Positions 40,998-51,800 of a stretch of 64,000 bases of DNA are shown here, in pieces. Position 1 is the stretch's first letter. Each line of letters starts with the position of its first letter. Below the pieces are notes generated by a model. The model did no database searches and had not been told where the DNA came from. It saw nothing but the letters and a program-made list of their open reading frames with translations. The position numbers and the translations under genes were made by a program. Source of the stretch: Closterium sp. Naga37s-1 (Eukaryota > Streptophyta > Zygnematophyceae > Desmidiales > Closteriaceae); contig CANJKZ010000423.1 of NCBI GenBank assembly GCA_947471745.1, positions 310,001 through 374,000 of the forward strand, given 5' to 3'.

Positions 40998-43460
40998 AAA
41001 TGTATGTTTAAAAGTTCTCACAACAAGTCTTCCGCTACCAAAACCCTCTAAGGCATTCCTATCCTATCTAAGATCATTACTCTAACAGAAGCAAGCAATC
41101 TAAAGTGATGCCCTTCATGCTGAGGATTAATAGCCGCAGGCCTGAAACTTGATGTCCATGGATGGCACAACCAGACTGGTTATTGTTGACAAAATGGGTT
41201 TGTCAACTCCACTATAATTTGACCAAGCTGTGTCTGTTTTGTAGTCGTGTAGGTAAATTTCAACAGTGCGAGGAGCTGTACCTGTAACGGATGGACAAAA
41301 TCGCATTTTGAGGGGAATTGCAACCGTCTCGAGAGAAATTCAACCGTTCTCCGAACCGTGCGCTTTGGGACCAGGTCGGGCGCTGCTATGGCGACGCGCT
41401 TCGATGTGCAGTTTCGCAGCTTGGCTCGGCTCGGCGTCCATTCCACCCCACCCACACCGCCTCGTCTGCCTGATTCCCGAGTTCTTTCAACCACAACCGC
41501 CTCTCACATTTTGGCTTGGTTCGCTCTCATTTCATTTCACGCATCTCAAGTTCGGTTGAACACCAGGGCTCAGGATAGCAGGGCGCTTTACCCTGTTTGC
41601 CCTGCATTTCAGGGTGAGTGTTTAGGACAACCCTGCTAAAATTGGGTTTGAATGTTCCTCCACCCTGTCACTGGCTGGCAAGGCTCGAAAACCACCCAGC
41701 CAATGCAGTTATCGGCCGATGTGCGACACTGCAGTGTTCGAGTTCGTTTTGGCGCACGCCCTGCCAAAATTTCCCTTGTACAGATTGTCGCGAGTTGCTA
41801 GGCGTAAATTTGTGTTTTTAGTGAAATTCCCAAAATTCGTCTAAGTACTTGACACCTCACACAAACCGGGTCCATCCACCCCAAAATTCGTCGAAGTACC
41901 TCACCTCACTCATGTCGGTCACGTGACTTCACCACCTCACACGACGACCCCACCACCAGACCACCCCACGATGAGTCTCAGGTCAGTGAGCAAAGGGAGG
42001 GAGTTCCCTTGAAGTCGACTCTGTTTTTCCCTCCCCGCCTTTTCCTGACATTGCCGCTCACAAAATTGCAAGGCAGTGTGAAAAAATAATACACACTGTC
42101 ATATACGACCTCTTAAAAAAAAAACACTGCTATTTCTTGGGTATGGCTGCCGGGCCACACTGCAGAGGCAGGGTGCTGTGCATCCCAACTCTGATAAGAC
42201 AGGGTACCCTAAAACGAATCCAGAGCCCTGGTGAACACAGTCCCACTTTCTCTCTGACTAATTCCACGACAACTGGAAGACGTCGGGACCAGGGGTCTCG
42301 ATTCGTTTTGGGCCACCCTGTGGAATCAGAGTTCGGGGTCAAAATCTTACTGCCGCTGCAGTGTACCTGATGCGGCGCACCCTAGAAATGGCAGGGTGTT
42401 CAAACATGTTTCGTCTGATCTGGCAGGGTGGAAAAAAAAACTACGCTGCTGTGGTGTAGGGTCTAGGAAGGAAGGACTTCCACTCGGATCATGAACAACA
42501 AGTCACTGCGCCATTTGACGCCTGTCCATCCTTGACGTGGTGTGAGTGTGTCATCGTGTCAAGCACTTAGCCGATTTTCGAATTTTCTGGTGAAAATGAC
42601 GGGAGTACACGAAGGGACAAAGGTTCGCAGACTGGGTCCGCCACTATCGAACTCGGCCAAAGGCAGTGTGTTACGAATACTAAAACTGCAACATAAGGGT
42701 GGTTTTAATACGTGGCCGGATGGTGACAGGGTGGTACAGAAACCGAATCCTGTATTTACAGGATGGTCACAAATAATCACCCTGAAAAACAGGCTAAACA
42801 GGGTAAAACGCCCTGTAATCCTGAGGCCTGGTCTGGACTTCCGTATTAAGCTAGCTTGATACTGGTCCGTGCGTGAGCTTGAAACAAAACATTAACGCCT
42901 GCTACAACTCCACTGCAACTTCCTTCCACCCCTGGAAAAGCCCAAGCCAGCGTTTCGTGTGGAAGCTTGAAAGATTTGGGGCGGCTTGATTTTGTACCGC
43001 TGCACGCGCTTAGTTGCGCCTGTTCGCTTGCGTCCATCTAGAAACCAGCCCTGAATCCCAGATCTGCTCTCAAGGCAGCTAATAACACGCTAGACTGTGT
43101 TCATAGGGCCCTGATATCACGCTGACCCGAGCCTCGATACAGTTCTATCCGCTCCCTTAGTGCTGAATGGAAGACAGCTGCTTTGGTTTGGATCCAAAAA
43201 ATACGACCTGGCCTTTCGGCTGTGGGGGCTTTGCGTGTGTGGGTGGGTGGGGAAAGGAAGGGGTGTGAGGGGATGTGGAGGGGTGAGGGAGGGATGTCTG
43301 GGGAAAGTGGGGTGGGGGGGAGAGACACGCGTCCATATGCTGCGGACACTCTAATCCCTCATGCATTCCCTTCGCTGTGCTGCTGCTGCAGCCTTGCTGA
43401 CTGAGCCTTTCAAGTCCTTCCATCTGCGCGGAAAGTCCTCGACTTCTTGACATGCCTCCT
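40998..43460. other. Gene-free spacer
   Basis: No open frame with recognisable protein similarity. From 41,560 to 42,830 it is strewn with short CAGGGTG/CACCCTG motifs in both orientations, including the foldback at 42138-42390. 43,220-43,320 is G-rich (GTGGGTGGGTGGGG). Confidence 0.55.
42138..42390. repeat. Imperfect foldback repeat
   Basis: Two arms of about 100 bases pair imperfectly. Best section: 42,183-42,233 against 42,288-42,335, with AAAACGAATC, AACTCTGAT, CAGGGT and CCCTGGT facing their complements. ACACTGCAG near 42,165 faces CTGCAGTGT near 42,358. It resembles a decayed foldback or MITE-like element; no target duplication is obvious. Confidence 0.55.
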
Positions 43461-43470
43461 CTCCCAGCTA

Positions 43471-43796
43471 CACCTAGTCCGCGGTATTTTAACCGCCGCT
43501 ATCGTAACTGCGCGAGGGCACTTCTCCTTGGTCAAACTTGTTTAAACGAGTAGTTTGAAAATTAATGAGGGTAGAATCTAGCATCCCCGTCGCGAGATCA
43601 CGGCAGTTAAAACTCTGCCAATACCGATATGCCCCCTATCTCGGACCACTAAGTGTGCGTTTCTTCAGACGGAAAGGCATCCCGCTGTAAAATAATAACC
43701 TCGAAGTCTCTGGGTACCCATCTCATTACCCAAAAAACGAATAAAGGGTGTTTAAAACAAAACAGTTCACGTGGTTAAAATACCGCGGACTAGGTG
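43471..43796. mobile_element. MITE-like element with 24-bp perfect inverted ends
   Basis: Ends at 43471-43494 (CACCTAGTCCGCGGTATTTT and AACC) and 43773-43796 are perfect reverse complements. They are flanked on both sides by TA (43469-43470, 43797-43798). The 326-bp body has no coding potential. TA target duplication and short size suit a Tc1/mariner-type non-autonomous element, though the ends are not a family I recognise. Confidence 0.75.
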
Positions 43797-43798
43797 TA

Positions 43799-45437
43799 TT
43801 ACAAGACTTACAACCTCTCCCTCCTCGCGTCGCCCCCTTTCAACCTCCAATCCAACCCAACCCAACCAACCTCCCCACCAACAGCTCTAGTTCGTCTCTA
43901 GTGCTCAGATCGCCTCCAGTTGCAACAGCAACCAATCGAGGCTGATCTGAACTGAAACCTTCGTCCGTCTCGTAGTACAGCGGGTCCCGCGGCAATCTGT
44001 CGGACACATCCATTGCCGACGATCTTGTTCTCGTTGCAAGAAATCCAAGCAGTAGCATTTCTCGCCATGAGTAATACGACGTGCTATAATGCCGGACATG
44101 GTTCCGTTGCAGTTACAGAACGGCCTCTGCTGCTGATGGCGCTGGTAGAAATTACTCGCACGCAGCCGCAACCGCCCAGACCGCCCAGACCGCCCTGCTT
44201 AACGTCGCGTGATGCTGTTGCTTCGGCTGCTCGCATCCTCGCCGTCGGAACCGCTTCGATCAGACCGCGAGTAGAAGCAGCAGCAGTTGTAGTAAAGATA
44301 GAGCGCTCCGAATAATATTTTTCAAGTTCCACGAGGTCACAGTCACACTGCGTGACCGACGACTGTTCGAGTCTCCGCGCGGTTGGCGGATCGGCAGCAG
44401 CAGCGGCAGACTGCAGCAACTTGCTGTTGAGCAGCAGCAGCAGCAGCACCAGTAGGAACAGGAGGAGTAGGAGGAGTAGGAGCATCCCTCATGCTTACTC
44501 ACTAGGCTACTGCACCGCATTGCACACTCCGAGTTAAGCCATGGTGTGCCGGAATGCGGCGTTCCGAACGCATCTGCATCGCCGCGGCGGCAGCGTAATA
44601 GTCCCCACGGTCTTACTACAAAAATTTGACGGGACTTCGACACGATCGCCGGCTAGAGACTAAGAATTCTACTAGCACGCGTTCAGATAATTCGAATCAT
44701 GACGTCGATTAGTATGGGCGATGGCGTTTAAAATTACCACCACCGGAACCATTGGTGCTAGTAGGTTGTGGCATCGGCGGTTATTTTCAATAGAAGAGTC
44801 CTCAATTCAGACCTCGAAGGCGGTTTCCTCTGAAGCCTGAACTGCCTCTCTCGTTGGCCCAAGAGCCTCTCGATGTTGTGATCCGTCGTAGTGTTTTATT
44901 GGCGTGTGAGTTACACCATACCGCTGCCGCTGCTTCCTGATAATCCCGCCGATTGAGGTGCTTTCTCCCTGGTGGTATTACTAGAAGGAAGCTTACTTAC
45001 AAACTGTGTTTCCCTCAGGCGCTACGCGCTACGGATAGTACTACTTATTACTTTGGAACTGGGCCGTTTTCCTGAGAGAATTGCGTACTAAATTGGATTC
45101 CTCAAACACGGCCGCGACGGCCCTGACGGGCGCAGTTGACGCTCGCCCGCTGATGTCTCGATTATTATCTGACGGCTGCAGCGACTCGCTGACTCCGTCG
45201 GACGGAGATTAAAAGCTCCGTAACTTAACCAACTGACTCAACGGCCTCGTTCTGCTCTCTGACGCGAGCTTTAGGTGATATTTACTCCCTCCGTGATTCA
45301 CGCTAGCAGTGCAACGTGATTCACACTAATAACGCAGCGTGTGGTGGCGCGCAGCCTTGGAATATTACTACCAGCTGTCCCTATTTTCTCTACTGCTACT
45401 ACCAAGGTAATAGTACGAATAATCTGCGTTTTTCGCC
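43799..45437. other. Spacer and presumed promoter/5' UTR of the WAV3-like gene
   Basis: No protein-coding gene recognised. Contains GCAGCAGCAG tracts at 44,273-44,290 and 44,395-44,450. The stretch before the ATG at 45438 should include the promoter, but I see no decisive element. Confidence 0.45.
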
Positions 45438-45796
45438 ATGCACGATGATCATCACCACGCGACAGCCGCGTCGGCGTCGCCACCGTCGCCCAAGTCGCCC
45501 GCCATGGAGGGTTGCGCCGGCGGCGCAGCGTCCGCCGCGGCGGGGAGCCGCGGATCCGCGGTGAGCTCGGGGTTCCGCAAGCCGTTTCAGCGATTCTACC
45601 GCGCCATGCTCGGCGGCAGCAGCAGCGGCGGCGGCGGCGGCGGCGGCGGCGGTAGCTCCTCCTCGTCGTCGTCGTCCCACAAGAAGCTGTCGCCGCAGTC
45701 GTCGTCGTCGCACGCGTCGTCGCAATCTTCGTCGTCCCACTCCTCACCGCACCAGCAAGCACGCCTGCAGCAGACGCAGCAACAGCAACAGCAGAG

Positions 45797-45828
<32 letters not shown>

Positions 45829-48800
45829 CCCCCGGATTCTTCAGCGGCCCACACCAGAGCCGAATGTCAAGTGGTCCTGTCAGCAGAGCAACCTCAGGAG
45901 CATCACCAGCATCAGCAGCATCAGCAGCAGGTGCAGCTTCAGCATATCTGGACCCTGTGTCGGTCCCTCTCCCGTCCCTCTCTCCCACCGCTGGTTCCTC
46001 TGCTTCCTTCCGCGGCGATCGGGATTCCCAAGGCAGTTTTGGAATGAGTTCCCAAGGCCGCACGGACCCCCAAGGCGCCATAAACTCCTCCCAAGGCCTC
46101 AGTGACTCTAGAAATCTGGGGAGTTTCCGGGATTCTAAAGGTCTCGAGTTCAATTCCGCCCTGGTCACATCTTTTCAGGAGGAGCGGGTGTCTGAAGTTT
46201 CGTCCTTTGCAAGCCGAACCAGAGGAGGTTCGGCCACGTCCCCAAGGATGCTGGTTCGGCGGAGCACGTTGCCGCTGACGTCAGCACAGTCAAACCAAGT
46301 GGTTCGGGAGCAGCAGCAGATGGTGCTTTCCCAAGGCCTCGCTGCTGCTGTTTCTTCCGCGTGTGGTAACCCTGTAACCGGCGGCAGTGGTTCTGTAGCC
46401 CTCCGACCCACACCGCCTAGAAGCACGGCTGTAGCGGCAGCTGCGGCTGTAGCTGCGGCAGCTGTGACTATACCGAGCGGTGCTTCCCCCCCTCCTCCTC
46501 TCCCAGGAGCACCCTCCTCCTCCGTTATAAGCCAGGGCGGGCACAGGCACAGCCGGTCTAGGAGCGCCGTGGAGGGAGAAGGGTTGGGACAGGCAGGGGG
46601 AAGTGGAGGGGAGGGGCGAGGAGAGGAAGGGATCAACGAGGAGGGTGATGATGATGATGATGATGAGGAGGAGGAGGAGAGGGAGAGGAGTGGAGTGTTT
46701 TTCAGGGGCCGGGCGGCGACTATATCCACGCTGCTGCCGCCCAGTGTGACTATAGAGGAAGGCACGTTCCGCACAGCAGAGAGGTCTCCAATGAGGCGAT
46801 ACCAGCACAAATTTTTCCAGCAGCATCCGCAGCAGCAGCCGCAGCAGCAGCCGCAGCAGCAGCACCAGCGGCAGATGTCAATGGGGCAAACCATACCTGG
46901 CAGGACGCGGGGCACGTCACAGAGCGTGGTGCTTGTGGGTGAGCGAGGGGGGCTGCTTGGCCGGCAGCAGCAGCTACAGCAGCCGCTACAGCCGCAGCTA
47001 CAGCAACAGCCAGGCAGCAGCAGCAGCCTCGCCGGGTACCCCCACTTCGCCAGTCAAACCGCGTCCGGACAAGTCAACGCCGGTCAACGAGTCGGCGCTG
47101 CTGGCGCAGCTGCGGCCGGCAGGCCACAGGGGCGGCGGCGGTCGTTGGTGTCGCACTCGGGCGGCTTGACAGCTGGCCTGTCTCCTGGCCTGGCCGCTCG
47201 CTCCGGCCTCACTGGAAGCACCTTTGCTGGTGGTGGTGCCTTCGGTGGTGGTGGCGCTGCCGGTGGTGCCAGTGGTAGTGGCGTTGGGTATGTGAGCGGC
47301 AGCATCAACGCCCACGCGGCCAGCAGCAGCAGCAGCTTCATACGAGGCAGGAGCCGCACCATATCCACCGCTACAGTCACCACAGCTGTAGCGGGAGGAG
47401 CTGCGGGGAGAGTGGCCGGAGCAGTAGCAGGAGCGGGATCGGGAGGAGTGGGAGGAGGAGCGGGAGTGCGAGGAGGGGGAGCAGGGGGAGGAGGAGGGGG
47501 GACGCTGTCAGCGCTGCCCCCTGCGCTGTCTCCACGCGCGTTGGCCCAGTTGGATCGCAGCTTTGGCAGTGATGAGTCCATGTCGTCCAGTGGCGAGGTC
47601 GTCAACGTGCTGCATGATTCCTCGGGTGGTGGTGCTGGTGGCATGAAGGTGAGTGCTCTCGGCCCAGCTGGATCGCAGCTTTGGCAGTGATGAGTCCATG
47701 TCATCCAGTGGTGAAGTGGTCAACGTGCTGCATGATGATGCCTCGAGCGGTGGTGCTGGCGGTATGAAGGTGAGTGCGGGACATGCTCTCTCTTCACAGC
47801 GGAGTGCGGCACACCTTCCACTTCCACAGCATCTCCTCACCCAATCCCTCCACCCCCCACTCTCCGCCCCCTTGTGTTGCACAGGGCGTGTGTGCCATAT
47901 GTCTAGAATGCCAGAGGGCAGGTCGAGGCCACGCTCTCTTCACAGCGGAGTGCGGCACACCTTCCACTTCCACTGCATCACCGCCAACGTGCGCCTCCCC
48001 ATCCCCCCCCCCATCCCCTTGATCCCTCCCCTCGTTCTCACCAGGGCGTCTGTGCTATTTGCCTGGAGCGCCAGAGAGCAGGGAGAGGGCACGCCCTGTT
48101 CACAGCGGAGTGCGGCACACCTTCCACTTCCACTGCATCACCGCCAACGTGCGCCTCCCCATCCCCCCCCCCCCATCCCCTTGATCCCTCCCCTCGTTCT
48201 CACCAGGGCGTCTGTGCTATTTGCCTGGAGCGCCAGAGAGCAGGGAGAGGCCACGCCCTGTTCACAGCAGAGTGCGGCACACCTTCCACTTCCACTGCAT
48301 CACCGCCAACGTGCGCCTCCCCATCCCCCCCCCCATCCCCTTGATCCCTCCCCTCGTTCTCACCAGGGCGTGTGTGCTATTTGCCTGGAGCGTCAGAGAG
48401 CAGGGAGAGGGCACGCCCTGTTCACAGCGGAGTGCGGGCACACCTTCCACTTCCACTGCATCACCGCCAACGTGCGCCACGGCCACTCCGCCTGCCCGCT
48501 CTGCCGCAAGCGCTGGCACGAGGTCCCCTGGATGGGCCCTCCCGTAGCCGCACCTCCCCCTGCTGCCCCTGCTCCTGCCCCAGCTACTGCTACTGCTGCC
48601 CTTGCTGCTTTCCCTGTGTCTGCGGCTGGTGGTGGTGCTGGTGCCGGTGCTGGTGCTGGTGGTGTTTCTGCTGCTGGTGGTGCTGGTATGATCTCTCCCT
48701 TATCCTCTTCAGGTTCCTCCACTACCTCCACCATTACTCCTGGCATCACCGCACTCACCTCCCCATCCTCCTCCTCTTCCTCCTCCCGCCACACTCGCAC

Positions 48801-51800
48801 CCGCTCCTCCTCCCCCCCTGACATGCTACTCGCACACTCCCCACGCGGCTCACCCAGCAACCTTCCTTTTCCAGAGCACCGGATTTCTGCTGTCCCCCCT
48901 GCTGCTGCTGGCACTGCTGCAGCTGCTGCTGCTACCAACCAGGCAACAGCAGCAATAGCAGCAGTTGTACCTGTCCAGATGTACCTTCCCCCAGTAGCGA
49001 ATCCGTACACAGAGGACGGACCTGAGAGCTCAGACACCAGTGGCACGTACGATTCCGGAGAGATTCGGGCGGCAGCTGCTGCCGCCCAGTCCAAGGCCTG
49101 GGCGGCACTGAAGAGGAGCAGGGGCGGGGGAGGAGGGCGAGGGGGAGGAGGAGGATTGTTACAATCGCACCAGCCAGTCTCAGTGGCACCAACTGCTGGT
49201 GCTGCTTCCTCACCTGCTCCTGCAGAGACCATCCCCGCTGCACCCACACCTTCAGCAGTAGCAGCCACATCATCGGCAGCACCTGTGTTTGCACCACCCA
49301 CAGGCACAGCTTTACAGCTGCCAGGCACAGTGGGAGCTGCGCCTATTAGAGTCCAACCAGTGGCACGATCAGCAGCAGGAGCAGGAGGAGCAGGAGCATC
49401 AGCCGCAGCGCTGTTGCCATGGCTCTCTGCCACGTCAGCAGGTGCCACGTCGTGCGAGGACCCTGACAGCACGACGTCGCTGCAGGAGTGGATGGGAGGG
49501 CGCCAGGGAGCGGCCGCAGCAGCAGACGTCGCAGTCGCAGCACTAGGCGCAGCAGATGCCCCAAGAGCCACATACGGTGAGCTGATCGCGGGAAGTAGCA
49601 GCAGTCTCTCACTGGTGCAGCAGCAACCACAGCAACCACCACAGGTGCAGCAGCAGCAGCAGAGCCTGCTGCGGCAGGCGTCTATAGTGGCGCATGAGCT
49701 GACTCTAGGGCGCTCCAGAGCTGCCTCTGCCTTTCCCCGCTCCAAAAGCTCCAGTGGTGCTGCTGCTGCTGGTTTTGCTGCTGCTGGTTCTGCGGCTGCT
49801 GCCGCCACTGATTCTGCAGGTGCCTATGCTGTTGGTAGCACGAACAGCAGAATGGGCAGTGCCAGTGGCAGCGGCAGCATGAGCAGCAGCAGTGGCGGTC
49901 TCAGAACGGCTTCCAGCCTTCCCACGCCCCCTGCTGCCAGTCACGCCGTGCCACTACCAAGTGTGACAGGAGAGGAAGCCGGGGAGGGAAGGGCGGGCAG
50001 GGCCGGCCCAGCCTATGCTCCTCTGACACGTGGCAGCCTGCAGCCTCTCGCTGCCATCCATCCAGTGCTGCGGCAGATGCTGCTGCCAGGTCAGCACGCA
50101 CAGGGACCAACACAGGGGCAGGGTCAAGGACATGGAAGCGTACAGTCACAGGCACAGGGACAGGGACAAGGGCAAGGGCAAGTAGGGGCGGATGATTCGC
50201 CTCGCGTGTACAATGATGATCAGAGCCTCAACAGCCCCCCTGCTGCTGCCCCTGGGACCTCTGCTGCCGCTCCCGCGGCTTCTTCTTCTCCTGCTGCTGC
50301 TGGCGATGCTGCTGCTGCTGCTGCTGCTGCTCCAACCGGAGCTGGCACTACCACAGATGGTGTCGTTTCTCCCACTGCTGGTTTGGTAGTTACTGCCCCA
50401 CGCGCTCTCTCGCGCCTATCTGCTGTCGAGTCGGCTGTTGAGTCTGCGGTTGCGGAACCAAGTCCAGAGCTGCTCACTCCATCCTCTGCCTTTGCTGATG
50501 CGTCTGCTGCTGCTTGTTCTTCTGCTGCTCCTGCTGCTCCTGCTGCTGCTACAGATTATGAAACGACAGCTACTGCTGCTACAGCTGGGACTGCCTGGCC
50601 TGAGAGCAGCCGTGCTACAGCCGCTCCAGGTGCAGCAGGTGGAACCGAGCTTCCTGGCCTTGCGAAGGAGACACCACCACCTACTGCTACGGCCTTTTCA
50701 AGTGGTGCTGCTGCGCCAGAACCAGCAGACGGTGAGGTACCAGCGGCAGGGGAAGAGACTGGAGCCGTTCAACCCGAGGAGAGCACTGAGGAAGAGGGGT
50801 ATGCACGAGCAAATAATGCTGCTGCTGCAGCAGCTTCTGATGCAGCTGCTAATACGGCTGATGGGGGCGGTGCTGCTGGGCAGGAGCCCATGGCTACTGC
50901 TGCTACCACTGAACGTACTGCTATCACCACTGCTGTTCCAGTCGCTGTTACTCCTGATGCCTCACCTCCAGCCATCACCCCTCCAGCAATAACCGACCCC
51001 CAACCTCTTCCCACTCCCTCTCAGCCTTCCCAGCCTTCCTCCTCCTCTCCCTCATCCTCCACTCCTTCCGCCCCCTCCCCCCAGCCCCACCAGAAAACGC
51101 CTCCCTCAGAAAACGCGTCGTTCCCTGTCCAGCTGTCCGTGTGCGCGGAGCGTGTTCCTCCCCCTTTCATGGAAGTTTCCGAGTGCTACACCGTGCTGCT
51201 CACTCTTAAAGCCCCTCCGCTCGACCCTCCCACTGCTGACTCCACCACTCCTGTCTCTCCTCCAACCGAACACCACCAGGGCTCACCGCTCCCCACCCCT
51301 GCCACCACCGATGGAACCACTTCCACTATCACTACTACCACTCCTGCCGCCCACTCATCAAGAGTACCCATCGATTTAGTCACACTTTTGGACCTTAGCG
51401 GGAGCATGCACGGGCCGAAGCTGCAGCTGCTGCAGCAGGCCATGCTCTTTCTCATCTCCCAACTTGGCCCCCACGACCGGCTCTCTATAATCACATTCTC
51501 GTCACAAGCACACCGCGTGACGCCCCTGAGGAGGATGACGGAGGAGGGGCGGCAGGAGGCGGAGGGGAAGGTGGGAGGGATGGTGGCGGGGGGAGGGACG
51601 AATATTGCCCAGGGGATGTTAAAGGCGCTGAGAGTGGTGGAGGAGAGAAGGGAGAGGAACCCGGTTGCGAGTATCATGCTGCTGTCTGATGGGCAGGACA
51701 CAGCCACGTGCAGCCAGAAGGGGTTTGGGTACAGGTGAGACTGGGCTGGTGTGGGTACAGGTGAGCTTGGGTTTGTCTAGGTGCTGCTCGGTGGGGTTGA

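Noticed and set aside
43160..44560. Small open frames of 60-130 codons as genes
   Set aside because: No homology, no splice pattern, low-complexity composition; treated as spacer.
47653..48366. Continuous open frame through the decoy RING units into the real RING
   Set aside because: It is out of phase with exon 1, and the decoys code frameshifted RING in it. Splicing 47648 to 48367 restores the family alignment.
45399..50477. Long antisense open frames opposite the WAV3-like exons
   Set aside because: Shadows of GC-rich triplet repeats on the other strand; no recognisable domain.
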